Assembly (NCBI GenBank): GCA_035630195.1
Contig: DASQLD010000390.1
Coordinates: 1 to 10,132, forward strand
Direction: 5' to 3'
DNA length: 10,132 nucleotides
Source of the DNA: DASQDN01 sp035630195
Lineage (GTDB): Bacteria > Acidobacteriota > Terriglobia > Bryobacterales > Bryobacteraceae
In this document: positions 1 to 6,932 of the stretch, piece by piece
Position numbering within the stretch: the stretch's first letter is position 1
How the letters are laid out: each line of letters opens with the position of its first letter
Translations under genes and position numbers: made by a program
The notes under the pieces: generated by a model
What the model saw: the letters and a program-made list of their open reading frames with translations, nothing else
The model's database searches: none
What the model was told of the DNA's origin: nothing

Positions 1-1141
1 TCTTTACCAACATCTGTTCCTCGGGTACGCGAAGGAATATCCTAGCCTCGGTGTTCTTCGACTCTTCGGATACGTGACGTTTCGGACGGCCTTCGCCAGC
101 TTGACCGCGTTGTTTCTATGCATTCTCATCGGTCCCTGGCTGATTCGTAAGCTACGTGAATTTCAAGTCGGCCAGCACATTCGTGAAGAAGGCCCGAGGT
201 CGCACCAGAAGAAAGCCGGAACACCAACCATGGGCGGTGTTCTGATCAACATCTCGATTGTTATTCCAACGTTGCTTTGGACAGACTTGACCAACCCCTA
301 CGTCTGGATAGCATTGTTCGGATTGTTGAGCTTCGGCGCGATCGGGTTTTATGACGACTACATGAAGGTTCGCAAGAAGCACAACCTGGGCTTGACCGCC
401 AAGGGAAAGTTCGGATTGCAGGTTGTCGCTTGTCTCGCGATCGGCATCATGCTCCTATCGCTTCACGCGCGCGGAGCCTACAGTACGGCGATGAACGTTC
501 CATTCATGAAGAGCTTTCATCCGGACCTGTTAATTACGGGATTGCTGTCGAACCCGTGGACGTATCCTTTGGCCTTTCTGTTCTTCTTTCTGTTTATGGT
601 TCTGATCATCGCCGGATCGTCCAACTTCGTGAACCTCACGGACGGTCTCGATGGCCTCGCTATTGGGCTGATGATCATTGCGGCCGGGGCGATGACTGTA
701 CTGTCCTATGTCAGCGGCCACGCCGAACTCGCCAGATACCTCGACCTGGCGCGCTTGCCCGGCGCAAGCGAGTTGACTGTCTTCTGCGGCGCGATGACTG
801 GAGCGTCCATCGGGTTCCTTTGGTATAACGCGCATCCGGCCGAGATCTTTATGGGCGATGTCGGCTCGCTCGCGCTCGGCGGCGCGATGGGTGTTGTTGC
901 GGTGCTCATCAAGCAGGAACTATTACTGATCTTCATCGGCGGAGCTTTCGTTTTGGAAGGTATGTCCGTAATCCTGCAGGTAGCCAGCTTCAAGCTGAGG
1001 GGAAAACGCATCTTTAAGATGGCTCCCCTCCACCATCACTTTGAAGCGCTCGGTTGGCAGGAATCGAAAATCATCATCCGCTTCTGGATTGTCGGACTTG
1101 TGATGGCGCTCTTTGCGCTGACGACTCTAAAACTGCGATGA
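1..1141 (+). CDS. mraY: Phospho-N-acetylmuramoyl-pentapeptide-transferase MraY, 5'-truncated by window edge
   Basis: Integral membrane enzyme that transfers phospho-MurNAc-pentapeptide from UDP to undecaprenyl phosphate, making lipid I on the inner face of the cytoplasmic membrane. The reading frame is already open at base 2 and encodes a typical MraY N-terminus (LYQHLFLGYAKEYPSLG...), so the GTG at 74 is internal and the true start lies a few codons left of the window. About 379 codons are visible against roughly 360 for E. coli MraY. Family motifs are all present: GTPTMGG near base 220, the catalytic Asp pair of DDYMK at 353-358, NLTDGLDGLAIG near 634-670, FMGDVGSLALGG near 848-885 with the third catalytic Asp, and MAPLHHHFEALGW near 1019. 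There are many hydrophobic transmembrane segments, about ten expected for the family. The stop overlaps the murD start as ATGA at 1138-1141. Identification is secure; only the start is unresolved. Confidence 0.97.
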   Translation, partial: LYQHLFLGYAKEYPSLGVLRLFGYVTFRTAFASLTALFLCILIGPWLIRKLREFQVGQHIREEGPRSHQKKAGTPTMGGVLINISIVIPTLLWTDLTNPYVWIALFGLLSFGAIGFYDDYMKVRKKHNLGLTAKGKFGLQVVACLAIGIMLLSLHARGAYSTAMNVPFMKSFHPDLLITGLLSNPWTYPLAFLFFFLFMVLIIAGSSNFVNLTDGLDGLAIGLMIIAAGAMTVLSYVSGHAELARYLDLARLPGASELTVFCGAMTGASIGFLWYNAHPAEIFMGDVGSLALGGAMGVVAVLIKQELLLIFIGGAFVLEGMSVILQVASFKLRGKRIFKMAPLHHHFEALGWQESKIIIRFWIVGLVMALFALTTLKLR

Positions 1142-2424
1142 AGCATACGCTGCAGGGCCGAAATGTCTTAGTCGTCGGCATGGGTAAGTCCGGTTCGGCC
1201 GCTTTGGAGCTGCTGCGGCAGCACGGCGCGAACGCCAGCGCGACGGACGAGAAGCCAGCGTTCCCTGAGGTTCTTCCGCAAACCGACGAGACCTTTACCA
1301 GCGCGGATCTCATCGTCCTATCGCCGGGTGTACCCGTCGATATCGGGCCGGTCAATGCGGCCCGCGCGAAGGGTATTCCGATCATCGGTGAGATTGAACT
1401 GGCGAGCTACTTCCTGCGTGGGCCAATCGTAGGCATCACCGGGTCGAACGGCAAGACCACGACAACAGCTTTGATCGACCACTTGCTGAAGCAATGCGGC
1501 ATTCCCGCGCAAGTCGGCGGCAACATTGGCACACCGCCGACGGCGATGATTGCATCCTCGCGCGACGATCAATGGAACGTCCTGGAGCTATCGAGCTTTC
1601 AACTTGAGACTATCGATGAGTTCCGCGCGCAAATCGGCGTTTGCACGAACATCAGTCCGGATCATCTCGACCGTCATCACACGATGGAGAACTATGCGAA
1701 TGCCAAGGGTCGCCTCTTTGAGACGCAGACCCCCAATTGTCATGCCGTCCTGAATGCGGATGACGAATACTGTGTCGCGTATGCGTCGCGAACGCCCGCC
1801 GCAAAGCATTGGTTCAGTCGCCGTAAGGCAAACGAATTGTACTTCGATGGGACTTCGATCCTGGTCGATAGCGGTACGCTCATTCGTGCGGACGAGCTGC
1901 CAATCCGAGGCGTTCACAACGTTGAGAACGCCATGGCTGCGGTGACCGCGGCGCGTATTGCCGGGGCAGCCCTCGATAGACTGGCGACAGCGCTTCGTAC
2001 CTTCCCGGGCGTCGAACACAGGCTCGAGTTCGTCCGGGAACGCAACGGCGTCCAGTATTACAACGACTCAAAGGCCACGAACGTCGATGCTACCGAGAAA
2101 GCCATCGACGCCTTCCCGGGCAATCTCTGGATCATTCTCGGAGGCAAGGATAAGAATAGTGATTACACTGTTCTTCGAGACAAGTTGCGCACGAAGGCCA
2201 AGAGTGTGTTGCTGATCGGGTCGGCGGCGCCCAAGATCGCCGAACAATTGCAGGGGCTGCCGTTGGTGGAATCGGGCGCGATCGATCGTGCTCTGGAACG
2301 CGCCGCATCGCAAGCTGTTGCCGGCGATGTGGTGCTCTTGGCGCCGGCGTGCGCGAGTTTCGATCAATTCGACAACTTCGAGCATCGGGGGCGCGTGTTC
2401 AAGGAATTGGTAAGGAGTTTATAG
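1138..2424 (+). CDS. murD: UDP-N-acetylmuramoyl-L-alanine--D-glutamate ligase MurD
   Basis: Cytoplasmic ATP-dependent ligase that adds D-glutamate to UDP-MurNAc-L-Ala, the second amino-acid step of the peptidoglycan precursor. The protein is 428 aa, close to the usual 430-450. It has the three Mur-ligase domains: an N-terminal Rossmann-like UDP-binding domain (VLVVGMGKSG, residues 10-19), a central ATPase with P-loop GSNGKTTTT at 102-110 and LELSSFQLE at 149-157, and a C-terminal domain with YNDSKATN at 308-315 and LAPACASFDQF at 401-411. HNVENAMAA at 260-268 is the adenine-side motif. I chose ATG 1138 because it overlaps the mraY stop as ATGA and places the glycine-rich loop at the normal distance. 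The frame is open further left to 1054, but that would add 28 residues lying inside mraY's conserved C-terminus. No strong ribosome-binding site is seen, so translation is probably coupled to mraY. Confidence 0.97.
   Translation: MKHTLQGRNVLVVGMGKSGSAALELLRQHGANASATDEKPAFPEVLPQTDETFTSADLIVLSPGVPVDIGPVNAARAKGIPIIGEIELASYFLRGPIVGITGSNGKTTTTALIDHLLKQCGIPAQVGGNIGTPPTAMIASSRDDQWNVLELSSFQLETIDEFRAQIGVCTNISPDHLDRHHTMENYANAKGRLFETQTPNCHAVLNADDEYCVAYASRTPAAKHWFSRRKANELYFDGTSILVDSGTLIRADELPIRGVHNVENAMAAVTAARIAGAALDRLATALRTFPGVEHRLEFVRERNGVQYYNDSKATNVDATEKAIDAFPGNLWIILGGKDKNSDYTVLRDKLRTKAKSVLLIGSAAPKIAEQLQGLPLVESGAIDRALERAASQAVAGDVVLLAPACASFDQFDNFEHRGRVFKELVRSL
2412..2417 (+). promoter_or_regulatory. 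Shine-Dalgarno site deciding the ftsW GTG start
   Basis: AAGGAG lies nine bases before GTG 2427, within the last codons of murD. It is among the best ribosome-binding matches in the cluster and supports the non-ATG start of ftsW over the upstream ATG at 2349. Confidence 0.75.
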
Positions 2425-2426
2425 CT

Positions 2427-3560
2427 GTGGCGCAACGTCTGAAGACCGATTGGGTTCTCTTCTTCACCATCGTCGCGATGGTCTGCTTCGGCCTGGTTAT
2501 CGTGTATAGCGCTTCCTCGGTGATGGCGGAGCTGAAGTACAAGTGGGACATGTACTTCATTGCTCGGCAGATCGGTTGGGCCGTTGTGTCTTTTCTGGTG
2601 CTGATGCAGCTTAAGCGCCTCAACTACCGCAAGCTTGATAACCCTATTTGGGCGTTCGCGCCTCTCGGCATTGTCACTAGTTTGCTTGTCCTGGTTTACT
2701 TCGTCGGATGGAAACACCGCTGGCTCCAGATCGGTCCCGCTTCTCTACAGCCATCCGAGTTCGCCAAGCCGGCCCTTGTTATCTTCCTCGCGTACTTCAT
2801 TGCTTTACGTCTGAGCGCGATCAACGATAAGCACACGCTTCGCCCAGCAATGCTCGCGCTAGGAGCCGTGGCAGCGATGGTAGTCGGACCCGATCTTGGA
2901 ACTGCGATTGTACTTGTGTTAACCGCCGCAATCCTCTTTTATGTGGCTGGCCTGGATAGCCGATATATCGCGATTGCCACTATTGCCGGAGTGATTCTGG
3001 TCGGCATTGCGATTGTCGCGAAACCTTATCGATTAAGCCGTGTGCTCGCTATGGTCGACCCGAACTTCAAGATCGTCGACATGGTCAATCCGGGCGGAGA
3101 GATTCGATCCTACGTGAAGCGTGCGCAGAACAGCGACCCCACCTATCAGCCCAGGCAATCGCGCATTGCTGTGGGATCGGGCGGAGTGCTTGGCGTAGGG
3201 CTCATGCAAGGTAAGCAGAAGCTGCTGTATCTTCCCGAAGCCCACACCGACTACATCTACGCGGTTGTCGGAGAAGAGCTTGGTATTTGGGGGACTAGCG
3301 GCGTTCTTATCGGGTTCTTTGTGATCCTCTGGCGAGGTCTACGACTCTTCTACGTTGCGCCGGACAATTTCGGCAAGTATCTTGCCCTCGGTGTGACAGT
3401 CTCGGTCGTTCTCCAGGCGCTTGTTAATATCAGTGTCGTTCTTGACGTCGGACCGACAAAAGGTATTCCTTTGCCCATGATTTCTTACGGTGGGAGCTCA
3501 CTCTTAAGTACCTTGATCTCGCTCGGGCTGCTGTTAAGTGTGAGCGAACACGCTGGATGA
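2427..3560 (+). CDS. ftsW: Septal peptidoglycan glycosyltransferase FtsW (SEDS family)
   Basis: Polytopic SEDS-family lipid II polymerase that builds septal glycan strands with its partner class B PBP (FtsI, not in this window). The 377-aa product has the family landmarks: VIVYSASS near residue 24, WLQIGPASLQPSEFAK at 99-114, PDLGTA at 155-160, AVGSGGVLGVGLMQGKQKLLYLPEAHTDYIY at 248-278 and SYGGSS at 353-358. Asp275 in PEAHTD is the equivalent of the essential SEDS Asp (D297 in E. coli FtsW). The start is GTG 2427, two bases after the murD stop, with a strong AAGGAG at 2412-2417, nine bases upstream and inside the end of murD. The open frame back to ATG 2349 only reads murD's conserved end in another frame. 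Residues 213-243, between the DP and the QSRIAVG motif, are about 19 residues longer than in E. coli. The stop overlaps murG as ATGA. FtsW rather than RodA follows from the dcw context. Confidence 0.95.
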   Translation: MAQRLKTDWVLFFTIVAMVCFGLVIVYSASSVMAELKYKWDMYFIARQIGWAVVSFLVLMQLKRLNYRKLDNPIWAFAPLGIVTSLLVLVYFVGWKHRWLQIGPASLQPSEFAKPALVIFLAYFIALRLSAINDKHTLRPAMLALGAVAAMVVGPDLGTAIVLVLTAAILFYVAGLDSRYIAIATIAGVILVGIAIVAKPYRLSRVLAMVDPNFKIVDMVNPGGEIRSYVKRAQNSDPTYQPRQSRIAVGSGGVLGVGLMQGKQKLLYLPEAHTDYIYAVVGEELGIWGTSGVLIGFFVILWRGLRLFYVAPDNFGKYLALGVTVSVVLQALVNISVVLDVGPTKGIPLPMISYGGSSLLSTLISLGLLLSVSEHAG

Positions 3561-4621
3561 AGTTCATCATGGCGGGCGGTGGAACCGCGGGGCACATCAT
3601 TCCTGCGCTCGCCGTTGCGGAAGAACTGCGCGGGCGCGGGCATGAGCCGATCTTCATTGGGACTCGACACGGCATGGAAGCGCGCCTGGTTCCGAAGGCA
3701 AATTTTCCCATCGAATGGATTGAGATCGGCGGGCTGAATCGTGTGGGTTTGGCCCAGCGGCTGAAGACTCTGTGGCAACTGCCGCTCAGTACGATAAATG
3801 TTCTGGGCGTCCTTGAGCGCTATCGAGCCGCCGCGGTGTTTAGCATGGGCGGCTATGTCGCAGGACCGGTTGTTTTGGCGGCGCTGCTGAAACGCGTTCC
3901 GGTGGTGGTGATGGAGCCGAACGCGATTCCGGGACTGACGAATCGCAAGCTTGCCCGGTTTACATCGCGCGCCTTGGTCAACTTCGAAGAGACCGCGCAC
4001 TACTTTCCCGAAGGCCGGGCTGAGGTCACTGGTGTGCCCGTTCGACGTGAATTCTTCACGACTCCGCAGAAGACAAGCGATGGACGATTTACTCTGCTGA
4101 TTACGGGAGGCAGTCAGGGCTCGCGAACACTCAACATCGCCGCCTCGGCTGCATGGGAGCGTTTTGCGCGGGCAGGGGCGCCAATCCGCATTCTCCACCA
4201 AGCGGGACGCGGTAATGCCGAACCGCTGCAAGAGGTCTTCCGTCAGACAGGCATGTCGGGTGAAATCGTAGATTTCATCGACAATATGCCCGCCGCATTT
4301 GCGCAAGCCGATTTGATCGTCTGCCGATCGGGCGCTTCGACTGTTTCCGAACTTGCTGCCGCAGGTCGCCCCAGCATCTTAGTGCCATTCCCATATGCGG
4401 CCGACGACCACCAGCAGTACAACGCGGATGCGATGGAGCGCGTAGGCGCAGCGCGTGTCGTTACCGATCGAGAGCTAACAGGGAAGCGGTTATTTGAGGA
4501 AGTCACCCGCCTCATGATGGATCGTCCGACGCTAGAGGCGATGGGCCAATCCGCGAAACGATTGGCGAAGCCTTATGCCGCTCAGGAAGCAGCTGACGCG
4601 CTGCTGGAACTGGTGCGATAA
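3557..4621 (+). CDS. murG: UDP-GlcNAc:lipid I N-acetylglucosaminyltransferase MurG
   Basis: Peripheral membrane GT-B glycosyltransferase (family GT28) that adds GlcNAc to lipid I, giving lipid II. The 354-aa length is typical. The N-terminal acceptor domain carries the glycine loop GGGTAGH at residues 7-13, including the conserved His13, then FSMGGYVAGP at 95-104 and PNAIPGLTNR at 121-130. The C-terminal UDP-GlcNAc domain carries GGSQGSRTLN at 184-193, CRSGASTVSEL at 256-266 (the Glu contacts the ribose in family structures) and the DDHQQYNA motif at 283-290 with the paired Gln. The start ATG 3557 overlaps the ftsW stop as ATGA, and no clear Shine-Dalgarno site is visible, so coupling to ftsW is likely. 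The stop TAA at 4619-4621 shares its last base with the ATG of a 13-codon mini-ORF leading to murC. Confidence 0.97.
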   Translation: MKFIMAGGGTAGHIIPALAVAEELRGRGHEPIFIGTRHGMEARLVPKANFPIEWIEIGGLNRVGLAQRLKTLWQLPLSTINVLGVLERYRAAAVFSMGGYVAGPVVLAALLKRVPVVVMEPNAIPGLTNRKLARFTSRALVNFEETAHYFPEGRAEVTGVPVRREFFTTPQKTSDGRFTLLITGGSQGSRTLNIAASAAWERFARAGAPIRILHQAGRGNAEPLQEVFRQTGMSGEIVDFIDNMPAAFAQADLIVCRSGASTVSELAAAGRPSILVPFPYAADDHQQYNADAMERVGAARVVTDRELTGKRLFEEVTRLMMDRPTLEAMGQSAKRLAKPYAAQEAADALLELVR

Positions 4622-4662
4622 TGAGTACTCTCGTTAACACCCTGGAGACAATCTCAAACTAG
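4621..4662 (+). other. 13-codon mini-ORF between murG and murC (possible coupling leader)
   Basis: ATG 4621 overlaps the murG stop as TAATG, and a TAG at 4660-4662 directly abuts the murC ATG at 4663. It would encode MSTLVNTLETISN. It is in the same frame as murC, so an in-frame amber codon is all that separates it from the murC coding sequence. This is the only junction between the eight dcw genes longer than 2 bases, and the ORF fills it exactly. It contains GGAG at 4644-4647, which is 15 bases from the murC ATG and probably too far to be its main ribosome-binding site. It may carry ribosomes from murG to murC, be a relic of a longer MurC N-terminus, or be chance. No recognisable peptide function. 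Confidence 0.35.
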
Positions 4663-6045
4663 ATGTTTCTGAAGCCGCAACAACTGCACTTCACGGGCAT
4701 CGGCGGTATCGGCATGAGCGGTATCGCTGAAATCCTGCTCAACCTGGGCTATCAAATCACGGGCTCGGACGTGAAGCTGAGCCCTATTACGGACAGGCTG
4801 GAGTCCCTTGGCGCCAGAATCTACGAGGGCCACTCCGCGGACAACGTTCAAGGGGCGAAAGCCCTTGTCGTGACATCAGCGGTCGATGGTTCAAACCCGG
4901 AATTGATTGAGGCGCGCCGGCTTGGAATTCCGGTGATCCCGCGCGGTGAACTGCTTGCCGAGTTGATGCGTTTGAAGTACGGAATCGCCGTCGCCGGCAG
5001 CCATGGGAAGACGACGACAACATCCATGACCGCGACGATCCTGGCCCATGCAGGACTGGACCCAACAGTAGTCGTTGGTGGTCGTGTGAATACAATGGGC
5101 GGTTCGAATGCGCGTCTTGGCAAGGGGAACTTCCTGGTTGTTGAATCGGACGAAAGCGACGGATCCTTTCTGAACCTGTCGCCAATCCTGGCGATTGTCA
5201 CGAACGTTGATCGGGAACACCTCGATCATTACAAAGACATCGAACAGATTCGCAGCGCCTTCACTCAGTTTGTCAATGGGGTGCCGTTTTATGGCGCGGC
5301 AATCATGTGTCTCGACGACGAGAACATCCAGCAGATACTTCCCGACGTGAAGCGGCGTGTCATTACCTACGGTCGGGGGGCCCAGGCAATGATTGCGATA
5401 ACGCAATCCTCATGTGGACATCTGTCGAGCACTTTCCGTCTGCGCATGGGAGACCGGGATTTGGGCGAGTTTCTTGTCGCCGTGCCTGGCGCCCATAATA
5501 TTCTCAATGCCACGGCGGCGATCGCGATCGGTCTTGAACTCGAGATTCCCATCGACGTGATTCGCGAAGGACTCGGTAAGTTCTCCGGCGTGGATCGGCG
5601 ATTCCAGCAGAGGGGGGAGGCGAAAGGCGTTACGGTGATCGATGATTACGGTCATCATCCGACGGAGATCCGCGCGACGCTCGCGGCCGCGCGCGATTGC
5701 AGTTTCAACCGGATACACGCCATCTTCCAACCACACCGATATACCCGTACAATGCACCTGATGGACGATTTCGCGCGCGCCTTCCACGCTGCTGATCACG
5801 TCTATCTGCTGGATATTTATGCTGCTTCGGAAAAGCCAATTGTGGGGGTGACTTCCCAAGCGCTTGCTGAGAAGATGGCCAGCTTTGGGCACCGTTCGGT
5901 GGTCTATGCCGGAACGGTCGAAGCCGCGGTGCAAGCTGTGGCTGCAAACGCCGTGGAGGGTGACGTTGTCTTGACGCTGGGAGCCGGGAACGTGTGGCAA
6001 GCCGGAGATCGATTGTTGCAGATCCTGCGTGAAGGGGCATCCTAA
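4663..6045 (+). CDS. murC: UDP-N-acetylmuramate--L-alanine ligase MurC
   Basis: Cytoplasmic ATP-dependent ligase that joins L-alanine to UDP-MurNAc, the first peptide step of peptidoglycan precursor synthesis. The 460-aa length is normal. It has an N-terminal UDP-MurNAc-binding Rossmann domain with HFTGIGGIGMSG at residues 9-20, a central Mur-ligase ATPase with P-loop GSHGKTTTT at 112-120, ESDESDGSFL at 161-170 and NVDREHLDHY at 181-190, and a C-terminal domain with DDYGHHPTE at 327-335, FQPHRYTRT at 355-363 and LGAGNVWQ at 439-446. ATG 4663 starts nine residues before the glycine loop, short compared with E. coli but workable. No Shine-Dalgarno site sits at normal distance; translation may be coupled through the preceding mini-ORF. 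In many dcw clusters murB and ddl follow murC, but here ftsQ starts two bases after its stop. Confidence 0.97.
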   Translation: MFLKPQQLHFTGIGGIGMSGIAEILLNLGYQITGSDVKLSPITDRLESLGARIYEGHSADNVQGAKALVVTSAVDGSNPELIEARRLGIPVIPRGELLAELMRLKYGIAVAGSHGKTTTTSMTATILAHAGLDPTVVVGGRVNTMGGSNARLGKGNFLVVESDESDGSFLNLSPILAIVTNVDREHLDHYKDIEQIRSAFTQFVNGVPFYGAAIMCLDDENIQQILPDVKRRVITYGRGAQAMIAITQSSCGHLSSTFRLRMGDRDLGEFLVAVPGAHNILNATAAIAIGLELEIPIDVIREGLGKFSGVDRRFQQRGEAKGVTVIDDYGHHPTEIRATLAAARDCSFNRIHAIFQPHRYTRTMHLMDDFARAFHAADHVYLLDIYAASEKPIVGVTSQALAEKMASFGHRSVVYAGTVEAAVQAVAANAVEGDVVLTLGAGNVWQAGDRLLQILREGAS

Positions 6046-6047
6046 TA

Positions 6048-6932
6048 ATGGCTCGAAGGTCCGGCGCCGCCACCGCCGATGAGATGAGTTTGCCGGGCCC
6101 GAAGCGGAATAGCGCGGCCCTCCGACAATTGAAGCAGTTCATGACCGCGATCTTGATCGTCGCCGGCCTCATTACGACAGCTTGGTTGTATTTCGCTGTG
6201 GATCACTTCCTGGTCTCCGATTCCCGATTCTTCGTTCCCGGTCCTCCTGAGCCCGGACAACGGAGCGAATATTTTCAGATACAGGGCGTGACCAATGTGC
6301 TGGATGAGCAGGTGGTCCAGGTATTTGCGGGTGATTTCGGCCGCAGCATATATCTCTGCCCACTCGAAAAAAGAAGATTGAAGCTACTGGGTATCGATTG
6401 GGTGAAGGACGCGTCGATCAGTCGTGTGTGGCCGAATCGTTTGGTCGTCCGAATTACAGAGCGCACTCCGGCGGCAGCCGTTCAGCTTCCAGCCGCCGAT
6501 GGATCGCTGTTGTTGTCGTTAGTGGATGCCGATGGAGTATTGCTCGATCCGCAACGTGTCAGGCCGTACCGGCTTCCGGTTCTTACGGGAATTACCCGCA
6601 GGGAAGGTGACGCAAGCCGGAAGGAACGAATGAAACGGTTTCTGCGGATGCAATCTGAACTTAGTACGTACATGGACAATATTTCCGAGATCGACGTCAG
6701 CGATATCGACAATCTCAAAGCCATTCAGCAATTCGACGATCGCGCAATCACCTTAATGTTAGGTAACCAGAGTTATCGCGAGCGGTACGAAAACCTGATG
6801 AACAACCAGAATGATATTCGTAAGCGGCTGCCGGATGCAATCATCCTGGATCTGCGGCTTAAAGACCGAATCACTGCCGTCAGTTCGGCTCCGAGACCTG
6901 TTCCGACGGTGGTTTCCGGAGCAGCAAGATGA
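6048..6932 (+). CDS. ftsQ: Cell division protein FtsQ
   Basis: Bitopic inner-membrane divisome scaffold (FtsQ/DivIB family) that links the cytoplasmic ring to septal synthesis through FtsB/FtsL and FtsW/FtsI. The 294-aa protein has a short basic cytoplasmic N-terminus, one transmembrane helix at about residues 31-51, and a Pro/Gly-containing spacer at about 52-73. A POTRA domain follows at about 74-141: FQIQGVTNV, then the family hallmark WVKDASISRVWPNRLVVRITERTPAA at 118-143. The FtsQ-type beta domain runs to about residue 275, with the DADGVLLDP motif at 160-168. A Pro/Val/Ala tail ends the protein. Identification rests on the POTRA hallmark and on position before ftsA. The start ATG 6048 is two bases after the murC stop, with a purine-rich AAGGGG at 6032-6037. 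The stop overlaps ftsA as ATGA. Confidence 0.92.
   Translation: MARRSGAATADEMSLPGPKRNSAALRQLKQFMTAILIVAGLITTAWLYFAVDHFLVSDSRFFVPGPPEPGQRSEYFQIQGVTNVLDEQVVQVFAGDFGRSIYLCPLEKRRLKLLGIDWVKDASISRVWPNRLVVRITERTPAAAVQLPAADGSLLLSLVDADGVLLDPQRVRPYRLPVLTGITRREGDASRKERMKRFLRMQSELSTYMDNISEIDVSDIDNLKAIQQFDDRAITLMLGNQSYRERYENLMNNQNDIRKRLPDAIILDLRLKDRITAVSSAPRPVPTVVSGAAR

Noticed and set aside
430..828. 132-codon + strand ORF inside mraY
   Set aside because: Frame-shifted reading of conserved mraY transmembrane and NLTDGLDG coding sequence; Arg-rich product without family features.
1054..1137. Upstream ATG extension of murD
   Set aside because: The extra 28 residues come from reading the conserved mraY end in another frame. 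ATG 1138 in the ATGA overlap gives the normal MurD N-terminus.
3485..4306. 273-codon antisense ORF over ftsW/murG
   Set aside because: It is a shadow of murG codon bias on the opposite strand. The product has no recognisable fold or motif, and the sense gene is fully conserved.
5391..5408. Perfect 7-bp inverted repeat (GATTGCG-ATAA-CGCAATC) inside murC
   Set aside because: It lies in coding sequence, has no T-run and no neighbouring gene start. A stem of this size can arise by chance in a 10 kb window.
5410..6000. 196-codon antisense ORF over murC
   Set aside because: Opposite-strand shadow of the conserved murC C-terminal domain, with no motif or start context of its own.
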